A stretch of 64,000 bases of DNA from CAG-390 sp964384555 (GTDB taxonomy: Bacteria > Bacillota > Clostridia > Oscillospirales > CAG-272). How positions within the stretch are numbered: the first letter of the stretch is position 1; every line of letters starts with the position of its first letter. This document shows positions 24,568 to 34,204 of the stretch, piece by piece. The notes beneath the pieces were generated by a model. It was not told where the DNA came from, did not search any database, and saw only the letters and a list, made by a program, of their open reading frames with translations. The DNA is taken from assembly GCA_964384555.1 (NCBI GenBank), contig CAYLLA010000001.1:208867-272866 (forward strand), given 5' to 3'. The translations under genes and the position numbers were made by a program.

Positions 24568-24596
24568 TTGACAAAACCGCAATAGTATTGTATAAT
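24568..24596 (+). promoter_or_regulatory. Consensus promoter of the small lipoprotein gene
   Basis: TTGACA (24568-24573), a 17-nt spacer and TATAAT (24591-24596) form a perfect housekeeping-sigma promoter about 42 nt before the ORF start. Confidence 0.8.
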
Positions 24597-24637
24597 CTAT
24601 TCATGTTGATCCGCGCGGAAAGGCGGATAAGAAAGGC

Positions 24638-25147
24638 ATGGTATTTTTTAAAATGAAAGCTAAAAAAATTATTTCTCTTTTACTCGCATCACTCATGCTC
24701 CTCGCCCTCTCGGCGGTCTGCATCTCCTGTGACAACGGCGACCAGCCCGGCAACGATGGTGATAAGATCACCGTTTCTGTTGAAGTTTATTACACCGACA
24801 GCGATGGAGCCGAGGCTCTCTTCCTTAAGGCGACCGAGCTTGAGGTAAATGCGGGAAGCACGGTAAATGATACTCTCATTGCTCTTATAGCCGCTCGTGA
24901 GGCTACATATAAAGCTCTTGCCGATGGTTCTGTTGACTCCATCACCTTTGAGGGTGAAACTCTGGCTCAAAAGAGCGAGAACGTATCCAGCAACGAGGAA
25001 ACCAAGACCTTTAAGAACACCCACTTTGAGTGGACCCTCAACGGCGCAAAGCCGGAGGATGCCACATCCCTGACACTTACCGTTGCAAACGGTGATAAGG
25101 TCGTTTATAAGCTCGTTACCCAGGAGCAGGTAGTTCCCGTATCGTAA
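24638..25147 (+). CDS. Small secreted lipoprotein, DUF4430-like
   Basis: 169 residues. A basic n-region (KMKAKK), a hydrophobic core (about 10-26) and a lipobox-like AVCISCDNG give a lipoprotein signal, with C30 the likely lipidated residue. After an Asp/Gly-rich spacer comes one ~120-residue beta-rich domain: KITVSVEVYYTDSDG, then ELEVNAGSTVNDTLIALI, then FEWTLNG near 130, ending with VVYKLV. The VNAGSTVNDTL and W.LNG patterns recall DUF4430/transcobalamin-like ligand-binding domains, so vitamin or cell-surface binding is possible but speculative. It stands alone under a consensus promoter, with a very strong terminator after it, which suggests high expression. An ATG at 24653 is an alternative start. 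Confidence 0.7.
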   Translation: MVFFKMKAKKIISLLLASLMLLALSAVCISCDNGDQPGNDGDKITVSVEVYYTDSDGAEALFLKATELEVNAGSTVNDTLIALIAAREATYKALADGSVDSITFEGETLAQKSENVSSNEETKTFKNTHFEWTLNGAKPEDATSLTLTVANGDKVVYKLVTQEQVVPVS

Positions 25148-25168
25148 GTTAAAAGACAAATATCAAAC

Positions 25169-25226
25169 ATAATAAATTTATCGATCCGGATGTCGCACGC
25201 GGCATCCGGATCGATAAATTTATTAT
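25169..25226. terminator. 24-bp perfect bidirectional terminator
   Basis: Two 24-nt arms (25169-25192 and 25203-25226) are exact reverse complements around a 10-nt loop, AT-rich at the base and GC-rich at the tip. It serves the lipoprotein gene and convergent mnmA. The stem is unusually long and free of mismatches. Confidence 0.85.
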
Positions 25227-25239
25227 CAAAGATTTGTTT

Positions 25240-26313
25240 TCAGCCCGAGATCTCATCATCTCTGAGGATAATACCGCCGCCCAAAAGCTCGCGATCACTG
25301 TAAAAGACGGCAGATTGCCCTGGGGCAGGTGCGCGTTCGGGAAGAACAAAGTCTATTTTGTATATTCCCAAGGTGACGTCTACCGGCGCGACTGTTGCCT
25401 GTGAGCGGCGCTTTGTGTAGCGGGTGCTGACCTGCGCCGAGAACGGCTCGGTGGGAAACTTACCCGAAATAAATGTTGTTTGCTTTATCATTATCGATGA
25501 GCGATAAAGCATCTCCTCGCCCGACAGCACAACGCGGTTATCTCCCGCATCTATGCGGCATACGTAAAGCGGACGGTCGGCGGATATCCCCAGCCCGCGC
25601 CGCTGTCCCGGCGTATAGTTTTGTATGCCTGTATGCCTGCCGAGCACACGTCCGTCTGTGTCAACAAAGTCACCGGGGGGCGGGAGGGCGTCAATCTCGT
25701 GCGCCGCAAAGGCCTTGTAGTCGCCGTCGGGGATAAAGCATATATCTTGACTGTCCTTTTTTTCGGCGGCGGAGGAGTGATCGTTGGCGGCGAGCCCGCG
25801 CACCTCGCTTTTTGTAAGTCCCGCAAGAGGGAAGATGAGCCGCGAGAGGGTCGCTTGGTCAAGTGTGTAAAGAAAATATGTTTGATCCTTGGCTGTATCG
25901 GTGGGGGTGATAAGATGATACCCGCTCGCATCATGGCTGATCGATGCATAGTGACCGGTAGAGATCATATCAATACCGTGCGCATCGGCGTAGGCCAGCA
26001 TCTCCGGGAATTTTATGTGGCGGTTACATTCAACGCAGGGGTTGGGTGTCCCGCCGCCAAGGTACACACTTGTGAAATTATCTATTACATGCCGCTTGAA
26101 TCTATCACGTATATCAAGAGTTACGTGCGGAATGCCTATCTCAGCGGCGACCCTCGCGGCCGCTGCGGCGGCCGATGCGCTGCCGCAGGAGGGTAGCATT
26201 TGATCTGTCATAATAAAAGTGATGCCGGTAACGCTGTAGCCGGCGCGTCTCAGGAGCATGGCGGAAACGGTGCTGTCCACACCGCCGCTCATGCCGAGCA
26301 ATACTGTTTTCAT
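25240..26313 (-). CDS. mnmA: tRNA-specific 2-thiouridylase MnmA
   Basis: 357 residues from the ATG at 26313, chosen for AGGA five to six nt upstream; the longer ORF adds 32 non-homologous residues. The PP-loop S9-GGVDST15 activates U34 with ATP. The two catalytic cysteines are C93 in NPCVECN and C192 in DICFIPDGDY. GHYASI, KDQTYFLY, HTGIQNYTPGQRRGLGI and a C-terminal beta-barrel ending with YSDRELLGGGIIL complete the family pattern. It makes the s2U34 modification in Lys, Glu and Gln tRNAs, using sulfur relayed from a cysteine desulfurase. No iscS-type gene is adjacent. It is divergent from secA. Confidence 0.95.
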   Translation of the reverse strand: MKTVLLGMSGGVDSTVSAMLLRRAGYSVTGITFIMTDQMLPSCGSASAAAAAARVAAEIGIPHVTLDIRDRFKRHVIDNFTSVYLGGGTPNPCVECNRHIKFPEMLAYADAHGIDMISTGHYASISHDASGYHLITPTDTAKDQTYFLYTLDQATLSRLIFPLAGLTKSEVRGLAANDHSSAAEKKDSQDICFIPDGDYKAFAAHEIDALPPPGDFVDTDGRVLGRHTGIQNYTPGQRRGLGISADRPLYVCRIDAGDNRVVLSGEEMLYRSSIMIKQTTFISGKFPTEPFSAQVSTRYTKRRSQATVAPVDVTLGIYKIDFVLPERAPAPGQSAVFYSDRELLGGGIILRDDEISG

Positions 26314-26565
26314 GATATCCTGTCCCATGCCCCGTTGCTGCCAATAGGCAACGCCGAGGAGGCTTTTGTTTTTATAGCCTATTATACCGCACAAACAGCT
26401 TTTTTTCAAGTATCGGCGGCGTTTGCGAGTAAAATTTACATTTTAGTATGGTTTTTATCTTTAGAATATAGTATAATAGAATAGATTATAATAGCCGTTA
26501 CTCTGACGTATTTAAAAACATTATTGTTGCCGTCTCTCGGCGGCGGAATGGGGAATCAACTTTCA

Positions 26566-29343
26566 ATGAAGATAGAAACACTTTTGTTTGGTGACTACAG
26601 CAAAAGACAGCTGAAAAAGATCAAGGGCGCGGCGGATGCCGTTGATGCCCTCTCGGATAAATATCGTGCCATGAGCGAGGAGGAGCTGCGCTCGGTAACA
26701 CCTGCCTTTCGTGCTCGACTTGAAGCGGGAGAAACACTTGAGGGGCTTTTGCCGGAGGCCTTTGCCGCGGTGCGTGAGGCCGCGGACAGGGTGCTTGGCA
26801 AACGTCCTTTCCGTGTACAGGTCATAGGCGGCATATTACTGCATCAGGGCAGAATAGCCGAAATGAAGACGGGCGAGGGTAAGACACTCGTTGCCACAAT
26901 GCCCGCGTATCTTAACGCGCTCACCGGCCGCGGTGTGCATATCGTTACGGTGAATGATTACCTTGCCGTGCGTGATGCGGGGGAGATGGGCAGGATATAT
27001 GAGTATCTCGGCCTGCGCACGGGTGTTATTACCAAGGAGATGTCAGCCGATGAAAAGCGCCGCAACTACGTCGCAGATATCACCTACGGAACGAATAACG
27101 AGTTTGGTTTTGACTATCTGCGCGATAATCTGCAGACGAGCCTTGATAGGCAGATGCAGCGCGGCCACAACTTTGCTATCATCGATGAGGTAGACTCCAT
27201 CCTTATCGATGAGGCTCGCACGCCTCTCATCATCTCGGGTATGAGCGGAAAATCAACGGATATATACGAGCGGTGCGATGCGGCAGTCAGAAAGCTCTCA
27301 AAAAAGGTCATCAAGGAGATAGATACAAAGCTTGAGACAGATGACGAGAACTTTGATTATATCGTTGATGAAAAGCATTCAAATGCAGTTCTCACCCCGC
27401 GCGGAGTGAAAAAGATAGAGGAATTTTTCGGCATTGAGAACCTCAATGATCCGGAAAACGCCAGCATAGCCCATAATGTGAACCAGTCCATCCACGCATA
27501 CGGCGTGAAAAAGCGAGATATCGACTATGTTGTTAAGGACGGCGAAATAATTATCGTTGACTCCTTTACCGGTCGCCTTATGCCCGGCAGACGTTATCAG
27601 GACGGTCTGCACCAGGCACTTGAGGCAAAGGAACGCGTAAATGTACAGTCGGAGATGAAGGTAACAGCCACTGTGACCATTCAAAACTATTTCCGTATGT
27701 ACCATAAGCTTTCGGGTATGACGGGAACCGCGATGACCGAGGAGGAAGAATTCAGAGAGATATACGGTCTTGACGTTGTTGAAGTCCCCACTAACAAGCC
27801 GATGATCCGCAACGATCACCCGGACCGCATATTTACCGATGAGGCGGCGAAATTCCGCGCAGTTATAGAGCTTGTAGAGGAATGCCGCGAGCGCGAACAG
27901 CCGGTGTTGGTCGGTACCGCATCGGTTGAAAAATCCGAAATGCTTTCAAAAATGCTTAAGGCGCGCGGCATAAAGCATAATGTGCTCAATGCCAAAAATC
28001 ATGAGCGCGAGGCTGATATCATAGCCGAGGCGGGTCGCGCGGGTGCGGTAACTATCGCCACAAACATGGCGGGCCGCGGTACCGATATCATGCTTGGCGG
28101 TAACCCGGAGCATATGGCAAAGCAGGAGATGACCCGCATGGGGCTTCGCCCGGAGCTTATCGCACTCTCCACGGGTACTGCTCCCACAAGCGACCCGGAT
28201 ATTAAAAATGCACGTAATACATTTAGAATGTACTACGAAAAGTATAAAGAGGAGATAAAGCCCAACCGCGAGAGGGTGGTGGCATCCGGCGGTCTTTATA
28301 TCATTGGCTCCGAGCGGCATGAGAGCCGCCGCATAGATAACCAGCTGCGCGGTCGTTCCGGCCGTCAGGGAGACCCCGGCGAATCGACATTTTTTATTTC
28401 GCTTCAGGATGATCTTATGCGCCTCTTTGCAGATCCTGCACGTCTGCAAAAGCTTTCTGCATTTGCAACAAACCTTACAGACGAGAGCGGCGATATGTCG
28501 CAAAATATCAAGCTCTTCTCAAGCGTGATCGAGAGTGCGCAAAAGAGGATAGAGAGCCGCAACTTTAAGATCCGTAAGAGCGTGCTTGAATATGATGATA
28601 TCCTAAACGAACAGCGTAAATCGATATATCAGCAAAGAGATGAGATACTCCACGAGGGCGATCTTTCGGCAAAGATCAAGGAGATGATCTCCTCCACTAT
28701 TGCCGAGTCGGTGGAAGCGGCCACTGCATCCGCTGACCGCAGTGAGTGGGATATTGACGGATTGCGCCGCAAATACCTCGGCTGGGTCTGCCGGGACGAT
28801 GATCTTGTGTTCACCGATGCGGCACTGGCAAGAATAAGACCCGAGGATATTACAGAACTGCTCTGCCAAAACGCAGACGAGCTTTACAGAAAGCGCGAGG
28901 CGGAGGCGGGATACGAGCGTTTCCACCGCTTTGAGCGTACGACACTGCTCCATAACATGGACGAGATGTGGCTTGACCACATCGACGATATGGAAAACCT
29001 AAAGCAAAACGTGCGCTTGCAATCCTATGCGCATAAGGATCCGCTTACAGAGTACAAGTTGCTTGGCTCAAACATGTTTGGTGATCTTATAACCGAGATA
29101 CGCGATAAGACTGCACGCGAGATGCTGACAGAGCGCATCCCGGAGGTCATAGTCATCACGCCGGAGATGATCAAAAACATGCGCCTCGGTCGCAGCGCGG
29201 AAAAGGACAAAGGTTCATCCCCCCTGCCGCCCCACCCCGCAGAGCGCATAGATCGCAATGCGCCCTGTCCCTGCGGCAGCGGTAAAAAATACAAAAAGTG
29301 CTGTGGTGCAAAAAGCCTTGATGGCAACGGCGACAGTAACTGA
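26566..29343 (+). CDS. secA: Preprotein translocase ATPase SecA
   Basis: 925 residues from the ATG at 26566 (MKIETLLFGDYSKRQLKKI aligns with other SecA N-termini; GGGGA 11 nt upstream). ATG 26548 and TTG 26524 are alternatives. NBD1 has MKTGEGKTLVA and DEVDSILIDEARTPLIISG. The preprotein cross-linking domain lies about 225-370. NBD2 has TNMAGRGTDIMLGG and GSERHESRRIDNQLRGRSGRQGD. The helical scaffold and wing follow, and the C-terminal zinc motif CPCGSGKKYKKCCG is intact. It drives post-translational export through SecYEG. Residues from about 545 to 590 hold a short insert (TGTAPTSDPDIKNARNTF) seen in some clostridial SecAs. Confidence 0.96.
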   Translation: MKIETLLFGDYSKRQLKKIKGAADAVDALSDKYRAMSEEELRSVTPAFRARLEAGETLEGLLPEAFAAVREAADRVLGKRPFRVQVIGGILLHQGRIAEMKTGEGKTLVATMPAYLNALTGRGVHIVTVNDYLAVRDAGEMGRIYEYLGLRTGVITKEMSADEKRRNYVADITYGTNNEFGFDYLRDNLQTSLDRQMQRGHNFAIIDEVDSILIDEARTPLIISGMSGKSTDIYERCDAAVRKLSKKVIKEIDTKLETDDENFDYIVDEKHSNAVLTPRGVKKIEEFFGIENLNDPENASIAHNVNQSIHAYGVKKRDIDYVVKDGEIIIVDSFTGRLMPGRRYQDGLHQALEAKERVNVQSEMKVTATVTIQNYFRMYHKLSGMTGTAMTEEEEFREIYGLDVVEVPTNKPMIRNDHPDRIFTDEAAKFRAVIELVEECREREQPVLVGTASVEKSEMLSKMLKARGIKHNVLNAKNHEREADIIAEAGRAGAVTIATNMAGRGTDIMLGGNPEHMAKQEMTRMGLRPELIALSTGTAPTSDPDIKNARNTFRMYYEKYKEEIKPNRERVVASGGLYIIGSERHESRRIDNQLRGRSGRQGDPGESTFFISLQDDLMRLFADPARLQKLSAFATNLTDESGDMSQNIKLFSSVIESAQKRIESRNFKIRKSVLEYDDILNEQRKSIYQQRDEILHEGDLSAKIKEMISSTIAESVEAATASADRSEWDIDGLRRKYLGWVCRDDDLVFTDAALARIRPEDITELLCQNADELYRKREAEAGYERFHRFERTTLLHNMDEMWLDHIDDMENLKQNVRLQSYAHKDPLTEYKLLGSNMFGDLITEIRDKTAREMLTERIPEVIVITPEMIKNMRLGRSAEKDKGSSPLPPHPAERIDRNAPCPCGSGKKYKKCCGAKSLDGNGDSN

Positions 29344-29365
29344 TAATGGTCGGCGGTGAAAACTG

Positions 29366-30043
29366 ATGGGATTTGGTGTGCTTTTTATAGGCTATCTTAT
29401 AGCTTTCCCCATGACACTTACAATGTACGGCTGGGCTATACGAATACTCGGCTGTATCGTGATGATAGTTGGCTGCAAAAAGCTTTGCGATTATTTTCGC
29501 GGGTTCTTTTATGTCGGTCTGCTTTCGGCTCTGTTTGCACTGACTGGTGTCTTTGAGGGTCTGATCAAGTTTGCGGATCTACCGGATATATACCAAACGA
29601 TAGAGAGCTGGGTGTGGTTTGGAGTCGTGCTCGTCTTTCATCTCGTAATAAACTGGGAGCTTAACCTTGCCGATGCCTCAGTTGGGATAGAACGTCAACG
29701 CTCCACGGCTCTTACGGCTGTGTTTATTTCGGTTCTCTGGTTTGTAACGTATGTTCTCGGCATAACCCAACTGATACCGCCCGGATTTTATTGGCTGATG
29801 TTTTATGTCCTTATGGTGATCACTGCCGTGGCCATCTACGGCAGTTATCGCTATATCGCACCCGCGGGCGAGGCGGATACCGTTACCCGTCGCAAAACGG
29901 GCATAGGGTTTATTGATAAATTCTTTGCCGAGCTTGACCGGCGTGAAGCGCGCGCCATCGAGACCACTCGCGCCGAGATAGAGGCACGTCAAAGAAAGCG
30001 CGAGGCGGCACGCGCGGGCGGCAAACGCAAAAAACGCAAGTAA
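29366..30043 (+). CDS. Polytopic membrane protein of unknown function
   Basis: 225 residues, not recognised. About five hydrophobic segments can be seen (roughly 3-35, 45-65, 83-97, 115-135, 142-160), followed by a basic cytoplasmic tail that ends in Lys/Arg runs (GGKRKKRK). It starts 22 nt after the secA stop region and is followed 92 nt later by another membrane protein. Both have a similar N-terminal pattern (GFGVLFIGYLIAF here, PDLIGYFLIAFGI there), so they may be distant paralogues. No catalytic motif is evident. The basic tail could contact RNA, DNA or the membrane surface; that is speculation. Confidence 0.7.
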   Translation: MGFGVLFIGYLIAFPMTLTMYGWAIRILGCIVMIVGCKKLCDYFRGFFYVGLLSALFALTGVFEGLIKFADLPDIYQTIESWVWFGVVLVFHLVINWELNLADASVGIERQRSTALTAVFISVLWFVTYVLGITQLIPPGFYWLMFYVLMVITAVAIYGSYRYIAPAGEADTVTRRKTGIGFIDKFFAELDRREARAIETTRAEIEARQRKREAARAGGKRKKRK

Positions 30044-30135
30044 GCCGCCTCCCGCCCGCGGTGTGCCGACCGTTTCACCGAGCGTGCGGACGGAACGATA
30101 TATGATACATTTTTTGAAGATCAAGGAGCATAAAA

Positions 30136-31557
30136 ATGACGGATCGAGTAAAAAAAGGATCTATGGGCTTTTTGGCGCTTATTATTGCGCCGTTTGTGAT
30201 CTTTAATCCGGATCTGGCGATCGTGGACGTCCTGCCGGATCTGATAGGGTATTTTCTGATCGCTTTCGGCATCACGTCGCTGTCTTATATCTGCCCGCAG
30301 ATAGAGGCGGCTCGGCCGCGATTTTTCGTGGCCGGCGTTGTGGAGCTTGCAAAGCTCGTTGCTATGTTTTTGATATTCGGACTTGCCAATCAAAACGAGC
30401 GGCCTGTTATGATACTGCTGGCGGTGTTTGCATTTGCCGTAGTTGAGCTGATAGTACTTGTGCCCGCATGGAACGGTCTTTTTGACGGTCTTTTGTATCT
30501 CGGAACAAGAACGGGGGCTATGGCACCGTACGCTTCGCGCCGCGGCAGAGTGACCATTACCGGCTATGCCAAAGCCGTGACAGGCGTGTTTTTGTTCTTC
30601 AAGCCTCTCTGCGCCGTGTTGCCGGAGTTTGCATCCCTCACATCGGGCGGTTTTGATGAAACAAAGTTTGACTGGTATGAGTTCATAGGCCTCTTTCGCG
30701 AGTTTAGCATAATGCTTTCCGCGATAATGGGCATTTTCTGGCTCATAGTTATCGAAAGATTTTTTATCAGACTTAAGCGTGACGGTGAGTATATCTCGGC
30801 GCTTCGCGCTAAATATGAAAGCGAGGTTTTGCCGGGGGACATTCGCTTTGTCAAACGCAGGATAAAAACAGCATTTGTTTTTTTGGCCGCCGCTTTCTTT
30901 TTTGAGATCGATTTTATGCTGGAATATAACAACGTGATCCCGGATGTGCTTGCCGCACTTTGCTTTGTGGCGTTTTTTGCGGTGCTTGGCGGGGGGCTTT
31001 ACCGTCGCTGCAACATCGCACTGCCGATATCTATCGTATATGTCCTGTCTGCGGGAATCGGCGATTGGCTGGGATATGATTTTAACAGCAGGTATTTCAA
31101 CGCGCTCGTGTGGCAAAGCAGTGAGGTGCGCTCGGCATTCTTTGTGCGTTACACCTTTGTGATACTAAGTGCTGTTTTGTTCGTGGCCGTTACCTGTTTT
31201 GCGGCAGATGCACTGCGGCAGATAGTTTATGATCACGCAGGCTTTATCGCCGAGAATACCGACCGTGCGTTTGTTGAAGCAAAGCTTTTGGAGATCCGCC
31301 GCTATCTTTACCGTTATATAAACGCCGTGGTGATAATGACCGTGGTGTGTGCCATCAGCTTTTGCATAGGAGATATCATAATCACCCTTAACTCTTCTAT
31401 ATATGAGAGCATGGGCGTTATCTCCGGAACCATGCGGTCGCTGTCGAGCGTGTGGTGGATAATAAGTTCCGCTCTTTGCCTTATTAATTTCTTGATCCTA
31501 CTTAAAACAAATTCCGAGATAGAAGCCGAGATCGAAAGCAGATATATGCTGAAATAA
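30136..31557 (+). CDS. Polytopic membrane protein of unknown function
   Basis: 473 residues with roughly ten hydrophobic segments and a short charged C-terminus (EIEAEIESRYMLK). The first ~120 residues (FLALIIAPFVIFNPDLAIVDVLPDLIGYFLIAFGITSL, quoted here only as FLALIIAPFVIF and DLIGYFLIAFG) form a tight pair of helices around a PD motif, a pattern common in uncharacterised clostridial membrane proteins. GGAGCATAAAA precedes the ATG. It lies between the other membrane protein and pcrA on the same strand and may be co-transcribed with the secA run. I see no transporter signature and make no functional claim. Confidence 0.7.
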   Translation: MTDRVKKGSMGFLALIIAPFVIFNPDLAIVDVLPDLIGYFLIAFGITSLSYICPQIEAARPRFFVAGVVELAKLVAMFLIFGLANQNERPVMILLAVFAFAVVELIVLVPAWNGLFDGLLYLGTRTGAMAPYASRRGRVTITGYAKAVTGVFLFFKPLCAVLPEFASLTSGGFDETKFDWYEFIGLFREFSIMLSAIMGIFWLIVIERFFIRLKRDGEYISALRAKYESEVLPGDIRFVKRRIKTAFVFLAAAFFFEIDFMLEYNNVIPDVLAALCFVAFFAVLGGGLYRRCNIALPISIVYVLSAGIGDWLGYDFNSRYFNALVWQSSEVRSAFFVRYTFVILSAVLFVAVTCFAADALRQIVYDHAGFIAENTDRAFVEAKLLEIRRYLYRYINAVVIMTVVCAISFCIGDIIITLNSSIYESMGVISGTMRSLSSVWWIISSALCLINFLILLKTNSEIEAEIESRYMLK

Positions 31558-31626
31558 AAATTAAAGCTGTATCTTGTTTGTTCCTCGGTGCAAAATAAAA
31601 AACAAGGATAAAGTTAACTAAACTCT

Positions 31627-34071
31627 ATGAATTACGAACTTGTGGACCGCTATCTGGCGGCCAAAAGAAAACTTTTTGATAAAGCGTTGTCGGGGCTGAA
31701 CCCGCAACAGCGTGATGCGGTGTTTACGATAAACGGCCCTTTGCTTGTCATAGCCGGGGCGGGAAGCGGTAAGACCACCGTTCTTGTTCGCCGAATTGCG
31801 CAGATCATCAGATACGGTAACGCGTATTACTCGGATAAACTGCCGGGAGATCTCTCTCCAGCCTATGTCTCGGATCTTGAATCCGCCGCCGAGCTCTCGC
31901 CGGAGGATATAGAACCTATACTTGATGAGTTTGCATGCGATCAGGCGGTGCCATGGAGCGTTTTGGCTATAACCTTTACAAATAAGGCCGCAAATGAAAT
32001 AAAGGCGCGTATATCCGCTATGTTCAACGATCCGGACATCGCATCAGATATCTGGGCGGGTACCTTCCATTCTATTTGCATGCGTATCATACGCAAGTAC
32101 GCGGATAGGCTCGGATACACTTCAAACGTTACGATATACGATACCGACGATCAAAAAAAGGCGCTCGTATCTGCCATGAAAACGGCAAATGTTGATGATA
32201 AGCAATTTCCGATAAAAACAGTTGCGAACGCGATCAGCCGCGCCAAAGAAAAACTCATCACGGCCGAGGCATATGCTGCAGAGGCAGGCGGGTATCGTGA
32301 GCGCGAATTTGCCAAGGTGTACTCTGTTTATCAATCCATGCTCAAAAAATCAAATGCAATGGATTTTGATGACATTATAATGCAAACGGTGATCCTGCTC
32401 CGCGAAAATGATGATGTGCGGCAGTATTACGCGCATAAATTTAAATATGTTTGCGTTGACGAGTACCAGGATACAAACCTGGCGCAGTTTGAGCTTTGTT
32501 CGCTGTTTGCATCAGAGTGGCGCAATATAATGGTCGTCGGCGATGACGATCAAAGTATATATCGCTTCCGCGGAGCTACCATCGAGAATATACTTTCATT
32601 TGATAGGACATATGCCGATGCCAAGGTCATAAAGCTTGAGCAAAATTATCGTTCAACATCAAATATACTAAATGCCGCAAACGCGGTCATTAGTAAAAAT
32701 GATTCAAGGCATAAAAAAACGCTTTGGACCTCAAACGATCCGGGTGCGCTCATCTCATACCGCACAACGGATGACCAAATGGCCGAGTCCCGCACGATAG
32801 CGGATATCATACTAAAACATATTGCCACCGATAAGTATACATACCGTGATTTTGCCGTCCTTTATCGTGTGAATGCACAGGCCAGCAATATCGAACGTAC
32901 ATTTGCAAAAAGCGGAATACCGTATAGGATATACGGCGGCGTGCGTTTTGCCGATCGTAAGGAGATACGCGACACCGTGGCCTATCTGCAACTGATAAAT
33001 AACCACTCTGACCGCGAAAGATTGCTCCGTATCATTAACGAGCCCAAGCGAAAGATAGGTGCCAAAACCATCGAGGCGTTGGCGGATATCGCCGCCGAGC
33101 AGGGAATATCCATGTTTGATGTAATGTCGCGTGCATCCTCCTATACATCGCTTTTGCGTGTTGCGCCGATACTTGAGCAGTTTGCCGCAACGATAAACGA
33201 GCTGACCGAGATATTGGCAATGGGCTGTCCCCTCGATGCCTTTGTGCGGCAGGTGCTTGATAAAACAGGCTACATGCATATGCTTGAGTCCGCAGGCAAG
33301 GAGGAAGCCGACCGCGTTGACAACGTAAACGAGTTTATATCCGGTATCATGGAGTATATGAAGTCGACTGACGAGCCGACACTTACCGGCTTTTTGGAGG
33401 AGAACGCGCTGGTAGCGGATGTTGACCGCTTTGACGAGAACGCCGATGCAGTCGTTTTGATGACGATACACTCCGCCAAGGGTCTTGAGTTCCCGGTGGT
33501 ACTGTTGCCGGGTATGGAGGAGGGAATATTCCCGTCCTTGCAAGCACTGGCAGAGCCCGCGGAGCTTGAGGAAGAGCGCAGACTGGCGTATGTGGCGATA
33601 ACAAGAGCCAAAAATGAGTTGTTCATCCTGCGTGCAAAAATGCGCACAATGTACGGCCGCACGCAATTTAATGCGCCGTCACGCTTTATAGATGATATCC
33701 CGCCGGAGTATATCAACGAAGAACGCGAATATGAGCGGGATAACATTCCGGACGGTAAAGTCCCATTTAGGGCATCCTTTGACGAGGAGGGCAATGTTAC
33801 CTACTCCTCAAGCGCTATGCGCCCGACAAGCTCACGCCCCAAGATGTCATCCATCTCTCAGGATAGGCTTACGGTAAACAAGACTGCCGCACCCAAGAGA
33901 AGCGCCGTGGAAAGCTTTGATTCGGGCGACAGGGTGCTACACCCGGTCTTTGGAGAGGGTGAGGTCATATCCGTCAAGCAGATGGGAGCGGATCGCCTTT
34001 ATGAGGTCGTGTTTGACCGTGTCGGAACAAAAAAGCTTATGGGCAGTTACGCAAAGCTCCGTAAGGCATAA
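31627..34071 (+). CDS. pcrA: ATP-dependent DNA helicase PcrA/UvrD
   Basis: 814 residues, superfamily 1A helicase. The Q-motif region LNPQQRDAV (about 24-32) is followed by Walker A AGAGSGKTT (43-51), ITFTNKAANEIKAR (Ia), TFHSICMRIIRKY, VDEYQDTN (II), VVGDDDQSIYRFRGA (III), LEQNYRS (IV), VLLMTIHSAKGLEF (V, here seen as VVLMTIHSAKGLEF) and EEERRLAYVAITRAK (VI). The C-terminus has the PcrA-type GDRVLHPVFGEGEVISV and VVFDRVGTKKLMGSYAKL, a Tudor-like module that binds RNA polymerase in PcrA. A 36-residue insertion after motif I (YSDKLPGDLSPAY to DEFACDQ) is unusual. It acts in repair and replication-transcription conflict resolution. Confidence 0.95.
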   Translation: MNYELVDRYLAAKRKLFDKALSGLNPQQRDAVFTINGPLLVIAGAGSGKTTVLVRRIAQIIRYGNAYYSDKLPGDLSPAYVSDLESAAELSPEDIEPILDEFACDQAVPWSVLAITFTNKAANEIKARISAMFNDPDIASDIWAGTFHSICMRIIRKYADRLGYTSNVTIYDTDDQKKALVSAMKTANVDDKQFPIKTVANAISRAKEKLITAEAYAAEAGGYREREFAKVYSVYQSMLKKSNAMDFDDIIMQTVILLRENDDVRQYYAHKFKYVCVDEYQDTNLAQFELCSLFASEWRNIMVVGDDDQSIYRFRGATIENILSFDRTYADAKVIKLEQNYRSTSNILNAANAVISKNDSRHKKTLWTSNDPGALISYRTTDDQMAESRTIADIILKHIATDKYTYRDFAVLYRVNAQASNIERTFAKSGIPYRIYGGVRFADRKEIRDTVAYLQLINNHSDRERLLRIINEPKRKIGAKTIEALADIAAEQGISMFDVMSRASSYTSLLRVAPILEQFAATINELTEILAMGCPLDAFVRQVLDKTGYMHMLESAGKEEADRVDNVNEFISGIMEYMKSTDEPTLTGFLEENALVADVDRFDENADAVVLMTIHSAKGLEFPVVLLPGMEEGIFPSLQALAEPAELEEERRLAYVAITRAKNELFILRAKMRTMYGRTQFNAPSRFIDDIPPEYINEEREYERDNIPDGKVPFRASFDEEGNVTYSSSAMRPTSSRPKMSSISQDRLTVNKTAAPKRSAVESFDSGDRVLHPVFGEGEVISVKQMGADRLYEVVFDRVGTKKLMGSYAKLRKA

Positions 34072-34116
34072 ACGGTTGCAAAGTATAGTCTTTGCCACGC
34101 GTACAATCAAAAAACG

Positions 34117-34160
34117 AACAGGCATGACCGAGGTCATGCCTGTTTGTTTACTGTCTGATT
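34117..34160. terminator. Terminator between pcrA and metI
   Basis: A 12-bp perfect stem (AACAGGCATGAC at 34117-34128, complement at 34133-34144) closes on a CGAG tetraloop. T-rich sequence follows on the plus side and A-rich precedes, so it can serve both convergent genes. Confidence 0.8.
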
Positions 34161-34204
34161 TTTTATTAATGATACTATTATACTATTGACTATTGCAAAA
34201 AAAC

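Noticed and set aside
30121..31116. 331-codon minus-strand ORF antisense to the membrane protein
   Set aside because: It lies fully inside a better-supported gene, has a low-complexity Lys/His/Arg composition, and no RBS, as expected for a shadow of a hydrophobic ORF.
32812..33666. 284-codon minus-strand ORF inside pcrA
   Set aside because: It is antisense to conserved helicase motifs and has no recognisable protein features.
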